A stretch of 54,554 nt of DNA. It comes from RUG14871 sp045539425. Its GTDB lineage: Bacteria; Bacillota_I; Bacilli_A; Erysipelotrichales; Erysipelotrichaceae. The notes under the pieces were generated by a model that had not been told where the DNA came from, ran no database searches, and saw only the letters and a list, made by a program, of their open reading frames with translations. The position numbers were made by a program, and so were the translations under genes. Where the stretch lies: positions 1 to 54,554 of the forward strand of contig JAZQFH010000037.1 in assembly GCA_045539425.1 (NCBI GenBank), read 5' to 3'. Below, one piece after another: positions 7,847-16,433 of the stretch. Within the stretch, counting starts at the first letter, position 1. The number at the start of each line of letters is the position of its first letter.

Positions 7847-8625
7847 TGATACAGGCAGAACATCTCAGCTTTTCCTATGGGGATCTTACGGTACTGGATG
7901 ACCTTTCATTTTGCGTGGATGACTTCAGCACCCTTGCGCTGCTTGGACAAAACGGGGAAGGAAAGACGACGCTTTTGAAACTGTTACTGGGACTATTGAA
8001 ACCGCAAAGCGGCAGTATCCAAATTGATGGCAGAGACCCTTCCCGCTTAACGGAGCGCGAGCTTTCCCGCTTTCTCTCCTATGTCCCGCAGGAGTGTGAC
8101 GACTCTCTGAACATGTCCGTCAGCGATTTTATCTGCATGGGCAGAATCAGCGAACAGGGATTTCTGCGCGGGCCGAAGGAACACGACCGTAAGGAAGCTG
8201 CCTCCATTTTGAAGCAGTTATCGCTTGAACAGTTATCCGCGCGCTCTTTGAAGGAGCTCTCCAGCGGACAGCGGCGCCTCATCTATCTGATCCGGGCTAT
8301 CTATCAGAAAAGCAGCTACATCCTCATGGATGAACCCGTCAATTCCCTGGATCTGAAGCGCCAGCATGATTTCCTCTACTGGCTGAAAGACATCACGAAA
8401 GTAAAGGACCGCAGGATCATCATGAGCATTCATGATCCCGCATTGGCCTATACGTATGCGGATGCGTTCCTCTTTATGAAAAGCCATCAGGCTGTTTCCG
8501 TATTAAGCAAAAAGGATCCTGATTTCAAAAAGGAATTCCTGAGGCGGGTGGAAGAGCTGTATGAGCACTCTGTGAAAGCGGAATTCTATAACGAACAGCT
8601 GCTTTTATACTACCTAAAACCCTAA
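7846..8625 (+). CDS. ABC transporter ATPase (FecE/BtuD family)
   Basis: This 259-residue ATPase has Walker A GQNGEGKTT near residue 34, signature LSSGQ near 142 and Walker B YILMDEP near 160. The signature is LSSGQ rather than LSGGQ, a small change that other members tolerate. Its start shares one base with the stop of the permease gene (TAATG). It supplies energy for the preceding permease and binding protein and ends the operon, followed at once by a strong terminator. Confidence 0.93.
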   Translation: MIQAEHLSFSYGDLTVLDDLSFCVDDFSTLALLGQNGEGKTTLLKLLLGLLKPQSGSIQIDGRDPSRLTERELSRFLSYVPQECDDSLNMSVSDFICMGRISEQGFLRGPKEHDRKEAASILKQLSLEQLSARSLKELSSGQRRLIYLIRAIYQKSSYILMDEPVNSLDLKRQHDFLYWLKDITKVKDRRIIMSIHDPALAYTYADAFLFMKSHQAVSVLSKKDPDFKKEFLRRVEELYEHSVKAEFYNEQLLLYYLKP

Positions 8626-8631
8626 AGACAG

Positions 8632-8658
8632 AAAAAAACGTGGCAAGCCACGTTTTTT
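8632..8658. terminator. bidirectional terminator between convergent genes
   Basis: The stem ACGTGGC/GCCACGT (8638-8644 and 8647-8653) has A-rich and T-rich flanks, so it can end both the plus-strand transporter operon and the minus-strand PHP gene. Confidence 0.9.
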
Positions 8659-8665
8659 GTTTCAT

Positions 8666-9451
8666 TTAGCGGAATTTCAGTTCCTTGATAAAGGTGAGAT
8701 TCAGATCCTCCAGTTCGGAATAGGCATGCTCGATATCCTCGATCCGGATAATATCTTTCGGATCATGGGCATCGATTCCCAGAATGCACTTGATCGGATA
8801 CTTTGCCATCACGCTCCAGAATTCATGGTTCGGATAGAAGTACTGATCTCCGTTTTCAAAATGATGTTTCCCGTGGATCGTTCCGCGGGCATTCACCTCA
8901 ACCGGGGTATCGGTTTCCACCGCACACTTTGCGATCTCTTCCGCGGCTTTGCGGCAGACATCCGTAAATGCCGGCTGATAGTTCATGAAGACATCCGGAT
9001 GGCAGAGATAACTGTACAGACCGCTGCGCATTCCCTCACAGACCATGCGGATATACTCTTCGATCTCCTCATCGCTGTTTCTCTTGAAATAGTTACAGAC
9101 AGATCCGGTCGGCTCCGAGAAGTGCTGACCGAGAAGCAGATACTCCACCTTGCTGCGGAGCTCTTTCTTTTCTTCCAGTACATACGGATAATACTCCGTT
9201 TCCAGTCCGAGATGGATCTCAATCTGATCACGGTATTTCTCTTTCAAATACTCCACACTCTGAATATAATCTTCCAGCTGATCAAAGTTCATATGGGCCT
9301 TTGGAGCCGGATAGTCACGGTAAGGAGCATGATCGCTGAATCCCAGCACTTTATATCCCGCCTTGATTGCCGCAAGGACATACTCTTCGTCCGTACCGAC
9401 GGCGTGTCCGCAGCGTGATGTATGGGTATGATAATTGAAGTTCTGAATCAT
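8666..9451 (-). CDS. PHP-domain phosphatase (histidinol-phosphatase family)
   Basis: This 261-residue metal-dependent hydrolase of the PHP superfamily begins with the metal motif HTHTSRCGHA and continues with SDHAP, a conserved GLETEYYP, GQHF, LCHPD and a final GIDAHDP. These His/Asp residues bind the trinuclear metal site. The pattern matches HisK-type histidinol-phosphatases, which remove phosphate from histidinol phosphate. No other his genes are nearby, so the true substrate may be another phosphomonoester. GGAGG precedes the ATG by about 8 nt. It is monocistronic and ends at the bidirectional terminator. Confidence 0.85.
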   Translation of the reverse strand: MIQNFNYHTHTSRCGHAVGTDEEYVLAAIKAGYKVLGFSDHAPYRDYPAPKAHMNFDQLEDYIQSVEYLKEKYRDQIEIHLGLETEYYPYVLEEKKELRSKVEYLLLGQHFSEPTGSVCNYFKRNSDEEIEEYIRMVCEGMRSGLYSYLCHPDVFMNYQPAFTDVCRKAAEEIAKCAVETDTPVEVNARGTIHGKHHFENGDQYFYPNHEFWSVMAKYPIKCILGIDAHDPKDIIRIEDIEHAYSELEDLNLTFIKELKFR

Positions 9452-9506
9452 CTCTCTTACCTCCGTCCTCTCACATACTACTTATCGAAACCCGTTTTGT
9501 CAAACG

Positions 9507-10526
9507 TTATTTTTTCGGTATCTGATGTAACAGTGCATCCATTGCCGCAATCTTTTCTTCAGGCAGTTTCATGGTATGCATCGTATCCCGCAGCGTGTTA
9601 TTGCGGAAAGCACTGACCAGAAAACCGAGCCGGTTTCCCGTCTGTTTCGCGCCTTCTTCAATGGCGGCGCGGATCGGTTTCAAAGCCTCGATGAGTTCCT
9701 CCTTCTGAAGCAGGTAATCCATCGTGCAGTCCACGCTGTAATACGGTTTGCCGTTCTCGTTGAAAAAGACTTCTTCCCTGCGTGCATCAAAGCCGTTATA
9801 CGTCAGCTCTCCCATCACTTCATTCAGCCAGCCGACGCTCTCATCCATCCAGTTTCTTAAACGGCTGGAACATGCGAATTCGTTGACCCAGCGTTCCCCG
9901 CTCGCAAACCCGTGGTGGCCATAGGAATAGATATGGCTTTCAAACGGAATCTGATGCCGCTCTAAGGCCAGTTCCATCTCTAGGCTATTCCGTACGTTAA
10001 CCGTTCTGTCGTCTCTTGTGGCAACCAGAAAACACGGACAGGTCAGCTCATTCACCCATTCGGCAGGATTTGGCAGAGACGGTGCACAGACAGAGGCGAT
10101 GTCTTCCAGAATCACCGGATACACCAGAACGGCAGCTGCCGGTTTATGCACACCCATCGTTGCCGCGCAGGCCGCCAGATGCCCTCCGGCAGAAAAGCCC
10201 ATGACCGCGATCCGCTTTTCATCCACTCCGTACGCTTCCTGATTCTTTTCAATCAGCTCCATTGCGGCTTCATAATCTTCGAGCGGAGACGGCCATTTGC
10301 AGGCATCCGCTACGCCATACGTCAGAATGAAGACCTGATAGCCGGCTCTGAGATAGGCAAAGGAAACGGAATCCATCTCCCTGCGGGACACATGCTGATA
10401 GGCTCCTCCCGGAATTACCAGCATTCCTGGACGCTTTTCGAAATGGAATTCTGCTCCGACATCCTGCAGATAAGCTGTCAGGGATACCTTTCTGGATTCA
10501 TCCATGATGATTGTTTCTGTTCTCAT
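9507..10526 (-). CDS. alpha/beta-hydrolase (esterase/acetylxylan-esterase-like) with an extra C-terminal domain
   Basis: This gene encodes 339 residues. The N-terminal 240 residues are an alpha/beta-hydrolase of the carboxylesterase/BD-FAE type, with oxyanion loop IPGGAY (38-43), nucleophile GFSAGG (Ser112), an Asp in VATRDDRTVN and the His in SYGHHGF. About 95 further residues (245-339) do not belong to the hydrolase fold as I know it. They are charged, contain a conserved-looking LGFLVSAFRNNTLR, and end in a helical tail. GAGG lies 8 nt before the ATG. Substrate is unknown; acyl esters of sugars are common for this group. Confidence 0.8.
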   Translation of the reverse strand: MRTETIIMDESRKVSLTAYLQDVGAEFHFEKRPGMLVIPGGAYQHVSRREMDSVSFAYLRAGYQVFILTYGVADACKWPSPLEDYEAAMELIEKNQEAYGVDEKRIAVMGFSAGGHLAACAATMGVHKPAAAVLVYPVILEDIASVCAPSLPNPAEWVNELTCPCFLVATRDDRTVNVRNSLEMELALERHQIPFESHIYSYGHHGFASGERWVNEFACSSRLRNWMDESVGWLNEVMGELTYNGFDARREEVFFNENGKPYYSVDCTMDYLLQKEELIEALKPIRAAIEEGAKQTGNRLGFLVSAFRNNTLRDTMHTMKLPEEKIAAMDALLHQIPKK

Positions 10527-10586
10527 AGTGATTACCTCTGATTTCCTCTCCCATTATATCAAATCCGACTCCATTTTTCTTAGCGA

Positions 10587-10614
10587 TAAAAAGAGATCCG
10601 CATTACGAATCTCT
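10587..10614 (-). terminator. terminator overlapping the end of mutY
   Basis: The stem AGAGATTCG/CGGATCTCT, with one T-G pair, is followed by five T on the minus strand. The mutY stop codon lies inside the hairpin. Confidence 0.8.
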
Positions 10615-11664
10615 GTAGTGTTTTGTATAGGTCTGATATGCGGAAGGAATGGCGTAATCCTTTGCATTTTTTTCTTCCACCGCAATAATTCCTTCCGCTT
10701 CTTTTCTTGTTTCCAATTGAATTTCATATCCGCACATCTGCCATTCGAGATGTGAGAAGATATGCCTTGCGTCCGGCAGCTTCTTGATTCCCCTGATTCT
10801 GCCATACGTCTTTTCCACCGCTGAGCGTACTGCTTCTTCCGTCAGTTTGCCGCTCAGGCACGGATATTCATACATTCCTGCCAGTAAGCCGCTATCGGGC
10901 CGCCTGGTTAAAAGAATCTGATTCTCATAGCGCAGAATCAAAACGGTTTTCAGAACCACCGGCCGCGCGATTTTCGTCTTGCGGTTCGGAATCTCTTCCA
11001 GATGTCCCCTCTTTCTGGCCAGACAGTCCGCGCGCCAGGGACAGCTTTCGCATAGCGGATCACCGTTGGGCACACAGACGATGGCACCGAGTTCCATAAA
11101 CGCCTGGGTCAGATCCGAGACTTCCTCCTGATTCAGATTAACGGACGCGTAATAATTCCGGATAACCTCTTCATACATCCGCTTCGTCTGTTCCTTATTG
11201 ATATCGCTGAAATCATCAAAATAGCGCATCAGAATACGCAGCACATTCCCGTCCACCGCCGGAGTGGGTACCCCATAGGCAATGGAAGCAATTGCACCAC
11301 TGGTATACGGACCGATTCCCGGGAGTTTTCTTAATTTCTGCGGATCTTCCGGCAGGATCCCGTCATGGTGTTCCATGACTTCCACGGCGCACTTTTTCAG
11401 ATTGCGTGCCCGGGAATAATATCCCATCCCTTCCCAGAGCTTCAAGAGACGGTCATCTTCGCATTTTGCCAGAGCATCTATTGTCGGCAGTTCACGCAAA
11501 AAAAGAGCAAAGCGTTCCTTTACGGCTTCCACCCGTGTCTGCTGCAGCATGATCTCGCTGATCCATATTTCATACGGTGTGCACCTGTTGCGCCAGGGAA
11601 GATCCCGCTTATTTGCCCTGTACCATTCTAACAGATTCTGAATCTGCTCATTTGAGAGTTCCAT
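10603..11664 (-). CDS. mutY: A/G-specific adenine glycosylase MutY
   Basis: This 353-residue enzyme removes adenine mispaired with 8-oxoguanine. The N-terminal HhH-GPD domain has SEIMLQQTRV with the catalytic Glu, the hairpin LPGIGPYTSGAI and the catalytic Asp in AVDGNV. The iron-sulfur loop reads C-X7-C-X2-C-X5-C, one residue longer at the first spacer than the E. coli C-X6-C form. A C-terminal NUDIX-like domain (about 225-353) recognises 8-oxoG. Length is normal. The Shine-Dalgarno is weak (AGGG close to the ATG). It faces away from the C45 hydrolase gene. Confidence 0.96.
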   Translation of the reverse strand: MELSNEQIQNLLEWYRANKRDLPWRNRCTPYEIWISEIMLQQTRVEAVKERFALFLRELPTIDALAKCEDDRLLKLWEGMGYYSRARNLKKCAVEVMEHHDGILPEDPQKLRKLPGIGPYTSGAIASIAYGVPTPAVDGNVLRILMRYFDDFSDINKEQTKRMYEEVIRNYYASVNLNQEEVSDLTQAFMELGAIVCVPNGDPLCESCPWRADCLARKRGHLEEIPNRKTKIARPVVLKTVLILRYENQILLTRRPDSGLLAGMYEYPCLSGKLTEEAVRSAVEKTYGRIRGIKKLPDARHIFSHLEWQMCGYEIQLETRKEAEGIIAVEEKNAKDYAIPSAYQTYTKHYRDS

Positions 11665-11773
11665 GTCCCTATTGTCTCTCTTTTCCTCAAATTGTTCAAA
11701 TCATTTATCAGGCAGCAGGAATACCTCTTTTTTTGAAGAGTGCTACAATGAAACTATGGGGAGATGAGGAAAT

Positions 11774-12784
11774 ATGCAATATTTAAGGGTTCATGGAAAT
11801 GACTATGAGATGGGCCTGCAGATCGGGGAGCATTTTTCTTCCTATCTGAAGCAGGCAATCCTGCCTTACGAAGAAGAACTCGGCAATCAGGAACTTCTGA
11901 GGGAAGTCCGCCATCTGAAAGCGATGCTGAAAGAGGAATATCCCAACGGGCTGCGTGAGATTTACGGCCGTGCAGACGGTGCCGGAATCGACCGGGATGC
12001 GACTTTACTGATGTTTTTTCCGGAGATTCAAAAGCGCGTCGACGGATGCACTACTCTCTTTTTACGCAAACCGAACGGCCACCTTCTGTTTTCTCATAAT
12101 GAAGATGACAAGAACTTCACGGAAGAGAATACCGCACTGATCCGCTATGAATATGAGGACTTCTGGGTCATCGGCTATACCATGGCGGAAAAGCTTCTGG
12201 GCAGCTCCTACGCCTTTAACTCCGCAGGGCTGATCTTTTCCACAAACTATATCTATCCGGTGGAAACGCATCTGGAATACCTTTCCCGCTACGTGCTTTC
12301 CCGCCGCTTAATGAATGCGAAAAGCATTTCAGAGGTATTTGAGATTCTCAATGAGATGAAAGTCGCCTCTCCGTTCTCACTGAATGTGCTTTCCCGAAAA
12401 ACACTGGAGGCATGGAATATCGAGAAGGATAACGAGCGCCTGTACGCGCATAAGATCACGGACCGTTTAGGTAGGGCAAACCACTTCCTGATGCGGCCGT
12501 TCGATGAGCTTTCCGCACATCCGTCCACCGCTTTCCGCACCGAATACGTGCAGACGGAAGTGGCGAAGCTGGATGCAGAGACGGCAAAGCTTGAGGACTT
12601 AAAGAAGATTCTTTCCTATCACGAAGAGGACTATAACCGCTGCGTTTACAAGCAGCCGGGACTGTTCACGGTACTCAGCGTGACCGTATCGAACTTCAGC
12701 TATGATTCGGAAACGGATACGATTGAGATTTATGATTATCTGAACAATACAAGCATTAAAAAAGGTTATTCGGAATTCGAATAA
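11774..12784 (+). CDS. C45-family Ntn hydrolase (acyltransferase/peptidase-like)
   Basis: This 336-residue protein resembles the family of acyl-CoA:6-aminopenicillanate acyltransferase and linear amide hydrolases. The likely autocatalytic nucleophile is Cys92 in DGCTTLFL, and the motif SHNEDD follows about 15 residues later as in this family. The N-terminal G..YEMG.Q.G pattern is also typical. Self-cleavage before Cys92 would yield alpha and beta chains. The substrate in gut bacteria of this group is usually unknown; amide or bile-conjugate-like hydrolysis is possible but not supported here. GAGGAAAT precedes the ATG. It is monocistronic with its own terminator, whose hairpin contains the stop codon. 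Confidence 0.75.
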   Translation: MQYLRVHGNDYEMGLQIGEHFSSYLKQAILPYEEELGNQELLREVRHLKAMLKEEYPNGLREIYGRADGAGIDRDATLLMFFPEIQKRVDGCTTLFLRKPNGHLLFSHNEDDKNFTEENTALIRYEYEDFWVIGYTMAEKLLGSSYAFNSAGLIFSTNYIYPVETHLEYLSRYVLSRRLMNAKSISEVFEILNEMKVASPFSLNVLSRKTLEAWNIEKDNERLYAHKITDRLGRANHFLMRPFDELSAHPSTAFRTEYVQTEVAKLDAETAKLEDLKKILSYHEEDYNRCVYKQPGLFTVLSVTVSNFSYDSETDTIEIYDYLNNTSIKKGYSEFE

Positions 12785-12796
12785 CCCTTTTCTTTT
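12764..12796 (+). terminator. terminator of the C45 hydrolase gene
   Basis: The stem GGTTATTCG (12764-12772) pairs with CGAATAACC (12778-12786) and is followed by a T-rich run. The stop codon lies in the hairpin. Confidence 0.85.
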
Positions 12797-12811
12797 TACG
12801 TTTTGTACTCT

Positions 12812-13615
12812 TTAGAATCCGAGCAGCTGGCTCAGAACGGAGAAGAGTCCGCTGGAGCTGACGACGCCGTTATTGTTGACGGCATTTCCGGCCGCATTGG
12901 AGAGAATATTGTAGAGCATGTTGTACTGGGAGTTGTTATTATAGTTCCCGTTGACAAAGTTCAGTAAATTCTGCAGGCCGCTGTTATTGCTGCTGCCAAG
13001 CCCCAGGAAGTTGCTCAGGCCGCTGCCGCCGCTGTAGTAGTTATTGGAATAGCCGTTGCCGAATAACCCGCCGCCATAGGAGTTTCCGCCTAAAAGCGAG
13101 TTGAACAGTCCGCCGCCGGAATAGCCGGAGTAATTGTTTCCGCCTAAGAGAGTGGAGAACAGGTTGTTGGAATAGGAATTCGTATTGAAGCCGAGAAGCG
13201 AGCCGAGTAAGCCGATAGCCGAGTTATTGTATGTATTGGCATTTTTTCTCTTGAACAACTTCAGCAAGACGATAATCAGAAGGATATCCTTCAGATCAAG
13301 TCTTCCGTCAAACAGCGCACGTACCGCCTGATTGTTACCGGCACGGGTTCCGTTGACTCCGCCGACATAGCGGACGAGATCTTCTGCATCCAGTGAACCG
13401 CTTGCCGCGTTGTAGAGCTGGATGACCGGATTCTGCGAGAGCTCATAGCTGACCGCGTTCAGATCATCGTGGGAAACATTTGTTCCGAGCACTTTCGTTA
13501 ACGGGCTGGCACCGCCGCGGGTGACTTCCCCGTTCCCCTGCAGTAACTCTTCCAGCAGTTTCGGATTCTCATCGATGGAACGCAACACCTGATTCGTATA
13601 ATTATTTGTGATCAT
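12812..13615 (-). CDS. Gly/Asn/Ser-rich low-complexity protein of unknown function
   Basis: This gene encodes 267 residues and I do not recognise it. Residues 1-110 look folded and mixed in composition, ending in a short hydrophobic stretch and a basic KLFKRK near residue 125. From about residue 128 to the end it is dominated by Gly, Asn, Ser, Tyr and Leu, with loosely repeated units such as LLGGN.Y and GGGLF. No signal peptide is visible. GGAG lies 9 nt before the ATG at 13615; an upstream in-frame ATG would put that site inside the gene. A TATAAT is 22 bp upstream. The C-terminal part resembles aggregation-prone or structural low-complexity protein; that is inference. Confidence 0.75.
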   Translation of the reverse strand: MITNNYTNQVLRSIDENPKLLEELLQGNGEVTRGGASPLTKVLGTNVSHDDLNAVSYELSQNPVIQLYNAASGSLDAEDLVRYVGGVNGTRAGNNQAVRALFDGRLDLKDILLIIVLLKLFKRKNANTYNNSAIGLLGSLLGFNTNSYSNNLFSTLLGGNNYSGYSGGGLFNSLLGGNSYGGGLFGNGYSNNYYSGGSGLSNFLGLGSSNNSGLQNLLNFVNGNYNNNSQYNMLYNILSNAAGNAVNNNGVVSSSGLFSVLSQLLGF

Positions 13616-13682
13616 TTTTCTTTTCTCCTTACCTATATTATATTTCAAACCGTTCTCTGATCAGTGAATAAGCAACGGTTTT

Positions 13683-14975
13683 TTAATAGAACTTTTCAAC
13701 TTCTTCACGGAATTCCGTCGTGATCTTCTCTCTGTCCAGTGTCAGGTATTCCCCGTTTTCATACAGGATCCTTCCATCCACCATCGTCATTACCACGTCG
13801 CTTGCCTGGGTGCTCTTCGTCAGAATGGCTTCATAGTCCAGAATCGGGTACATGTGGACTCCCTTAAGACTGACGGCTATAATATCCGCATCTCTTCCGA
13901 CTTCCAGAATTCCTGTATTCTCTCTACCCTGACTGAGTGCACCGTTGCGCGTTGCCATATCCAGCACCTGATGGTTATAGATCTTAGTGGCATCGAGATG
14001 GAACCCGTTGTGGATGACGGACGCCAGATGCATCTCTTCCATCATGTTCAGATTATTATTCGACGCCGTGCCGTCCGTGCCGAGACAGACATTAATGCCG
14101 AGATCTAGCATCTTTCTCACCGGCGCAAAGCCGCTTCCGATGGACATGTTGCTGCTGGGACAGTGAGCCACGCTTACGTTATGGCGTTTCAGAATCTCCA
14201 GATCGTTTTTCATCGGCCAGACCACATGTGCTGCCAGCGTCGGGGAATCGAAGGTCCCCATCTCTTCAAACCATTCCACCGGTGTCTTCCCGTATCTTTC
14301 AATGCACTCTTCTACTTCCTTGCGCGATTCGCTCAGGTGGATGTGCATCCTGCCTCCGTATTCTTTGCAGAGTCTGGAATACTCTCTTACGATATGCGGC
14401 TGATTGGTATATTCCGCGTGGATCGAGAAATCCGCCTTCAGTCTTCCCTCTGCCGCATTGTCATAGGTTCTGATGTATTCCAGAGAAGCGGGAATCATGC
14501 TGTCTTCAATCGACTGGTTCGGATCGAAGCAGAGCAGATACTTATTCAGATTCGCCTTGATTCCGCTCTGGATCACCGCTTCTGCCGTCTCTTCCGAGAA
14601 GAAGTACATGTCGGTAAAGCTCGTTACACCGCTTGCCAACAGTTCCAAAATCGCATAGTAGCTCGAAGCCCTTATGATTTCCTTTGTCAGCTTTGCTTCA
14701 GTCGGGAACACCCTGTCATACAGCCAGTTCTGTAACGGCAGACCTTCCGCGATTCCCCGCATGAATACCATCGGGATATGCGTATGGGCATTGACAAGAC
14801 CCGGCATCAGCAACAGATCCGTTGCGTCTTTTACCGTCTCATATGTTTTGAGCGGCATTTCCTTTCCGATATAATCAATTGTTTTTCCGCTTACCCCAAG
14901 AAAGGCATCCTTGAGTGCTTCATAGCCGTTTTCTTTTCTCAGTAAAACGGTGGCATGTTTGAACAGAACTGACAT
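13683..14975 (-). CDS. amidohydrolase, probably MTA/SAH deaminase or related
   Basis: This 430-residue metal-dependent deaminase is of the amidohydrolase superfamily. HxH at residues 64-66 (NAHTHIPM), a later IHAEY, HLSES, AHVVW and GTDGTASNN supply the metal and catalytic residues. The NMSIGSGFAPVRKML region is the conserved signature of the MtaD/TrzN subgroup. Members deaminate S-adenosylhomocysteine, methylthioadenosine, adenosine or guanine-like compounds; sequence alone does not separate these. I chose the ATG at 14975 because GGAGG lies 5 nt upstream. It is followed after about 70 bp by the Gly/Asn-rich gene on the same strand. Confidence 0.85.
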   Translation of the reverse strand: MSVLFKHATVLLRKENGYEALKDAFLGVSGKTIDYIGKEMPLKTYETVKDATDLLLMPGLVNAHTHIPMVFMRGIAEGLPLQNWLYDRVFPTEAKLTKEIIRASSYYAILELLASGVTSFTDMYFFSEETAEAVIQSGIKANLNKYLLCFDPNQSIEDSMIPASLEYIRTYDNAAEGRLKADFSIHAEYTNQPHIVREYSRLCKEYGGRMHIHLSESRKEVEECIERYGKTPVEWFEEMGTFDSPTLAAHVVWPMKNDLEILKRHNVSVAHCPSSNMSIGSGFAPVRKMLDLGINVCLGTDGTASNNNLNMMEEMHLASVIHNGFHLDATKIYNHQVLDMATRNGALSQGRENTGILEVGRDADIIAVSLKGVHMYPILDYEAILTKSTQASDVVMTMVDGRILYENGEYLTLDREKITTEFREEVEKFY

Positions 14976-15031
14976 AGGCTCCTCCGGATTGATGATGATT
15001 TCAAATGTATCGTTATATTTATTATACAGCA

Positions 15032-15059
15032 TAAAAAAGTGAAGGAGAAATCCTTCACT
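15032..15059 (-). terminator. terminator of the MATE gene
   Basis: The stem AGTGAAGGA/TCCTTCACT with a four-base loop is followed by six T on the minus strand, just downstream of the MATE stop codon. Confidence 0.88.
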
Positions 15060-15069
15060 GAAATGTTAT

Positions 15070-16404
15070 TTACGTCAGCTGATTCAGCCAGACACCCTTG
15101 CGGTAGAGATAGAATCCGATGCCGCTTTTTACGATATTCATACCGTCCACAATACCGAAGGCAATCACAAACGGGAACGGAATCAGAAGGCATACCACGA
15201 AGCTGACTGCCATCGGGCATACCAATGAAAAGACGCCGTCAAATAAGAAGACATACTTGGATGCTCCGCCGATGCGCAGGATATTGTAGAAGGCGTTGCC
15301 GTATCCGCCGAATAACCCGAATACCGCCTTGATGATCAGCATCTGCGTACAGACTCTTGCGACATCCCCTTCGAGTGAGAAGAAGCGCGGGATCACTCCG
15401 CTCAGCGCAATCAGCAGGGCGCCGAAGAAAATATGGATCCAGAAGACAATCAGAAGAATGTCATTGCCGCCCTGTTTCGCCTGCTCGTAATTATGGTTGC
15501 CAAGCTCTTTCCCGATCAGGGCGCCGACAGCCGGACTCAGACCGTATGCCGCCGCATAGAACAGCTTGTTGCAATTATTGGTTATGGTATAGCAGGCTAA
15601 GTAGCGCTCATTCAGCGTACTGTAGTTTTTCACGATTATCAGAAACGCCAGGGCATAGCAGGTTTCATTCATGATCAGCGGAAGCGCTGTCCGGATGACC
15701 CTTGCCATGACATCTCCCTCCAGTTTCGGCAGTTTCTCAAAGAGATTGAAGTCGGAATTCTTTCTCACCATACAGAGAATGAGATAAAGGAATTCCGCCA
15801 CTCTGCCGAGAAGAATGGCCGTGGCTGCTCCCGCAACGCCCATCGACGGAATGCCGAAGCGTCCGTAGACCAATACATAGCTGAAGAAGAGGCTGACGAT
15901 ACAGTTGATTGTTCCGGAATGCATTGCCCTGACAGCCTGACCGATAATGGAATAGGCCCCGCTCAGCATCAGATTGACTCCGTAGAAGAGGTGGCTGAAT
16001 GCATAGATTCTCAGATATTCCACCCCGTAACGGATCATTTCCGCATCCTTGATGAAGAGGCGGATGAACGGTGTGGCAAAAAGGCTCATTCCCAGTGAGT
16101 AAAGCAAACCGACACCGAAGGTGACCAGTAAGCCGAGGCGTAACACCTGGTTATAGCGCTGGTGGTCCTTTTTCCCGTAAAGCTGTGAGATATACACATG
16201 GAATCCTCCGCTGAGTCCGAGTGCCAGCATCGAATAGATGTCAAAGGACTGATTGGCAATCGTGTATCCGCTGATTGCCTTGTCACTGAGGGTTCCCAGG
16301 ATGGCGACATTCAGATTGTCGACCACGAAAACAACCAGCTGTGCGATGATTGCCGGCAATGTCAGCCGGAGGTAGGTTTTTACAAAACCTTTTGACATGT
16401 GCAT
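15070..16404 (-). CDS. MATE-family efflux transporter
   Basis: This 444-residue membrane protein has about twelve helices and the two-lobed MATE pattern. Typical features are the N-terminal LPAIIAQLVVFVVDNLNVAILG helix and the repeat of similar sequences in the second half. It probably exports cationic compounds by Na+ or H+ antiport; the substrate is unknown. AAGGGGAAG precedes the ATG by about 11 nt. It follows the two SIS genes by 30 bp with no terminator between, so it may share their transcript and could export a sugar-amine or metabolite related to them. Confidence 0.9.
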   Translation of the reverse strand: MHMSKGFVKTYLRLTLPAIIAQLVVFVVDNLNVAILGTLSDKAISGYTIANQSFDIYSMLALGLSGGFHVYISQLYGKKDHQRYNQVLRLGLLVTFGVGLLYSLGMSLFATPFIRLFIKDAEMIRYGVEYLRIYAFSHLFYGVNLMLSGAYSIIGQAVRAMHSGTINCIVSLFFSYVLVYGRFGIPSMGVAGAATAILLGRVAEFLYLILCMVRKNSDFNLFEKLPKLEGDVMARVIRTALPLIMNETCYALAFLIIVKNYSTLNERYLACYTITNNCNKLFYAAAYGLSPAVGALIGKELGNHNYEQAKQGGNDILLIVFWIHIFFGALLIALSGVIPRFFSLEGDVARVCTQMLIIKAVFGLFGGYGNAFYNILRIGGASKYVFLFDGVFSLVCPMAVSFVVCLLIPFPFVIAFGIVDGMNIVKSGIGFYLYRKGVWLNQLT

Positions 16405-16433
16405 ATGAAGTATCTTCCCCTTTCAGATATCGT

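Noticed and set aside
6863..8625. Confident naming of the transporter as a siderophore or B12 system
   Set aside because: Family similarity alone cannot choose; the ModE-type operator and hydroxylase context favour molybdate or tungstate.
8657..9418. 253-codon plus-strand open frame opposite the PHP gene
   Set aside because: The minus strand encodes all PHP metal motifs; the plus-strand frame starts inside the terminator and shows no motif.
12990..13230. DNA tandem repeat or CRISPR-like array in the Gly/Asn-rich gene
   Set aside because: The repeats are imperfect at the DNA level, in frame and without regular spacers; they reflect low-complexity protein.
13616..13682. Inverted repeat AACCGTT/AACGGTT as a terminator of the amidohydrolase
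   Set aside because: The arms are 7 bp with a loop near 20 nt and no T-run follows; more likely promoter-region sequence of the Gly/Asn-rich gene.
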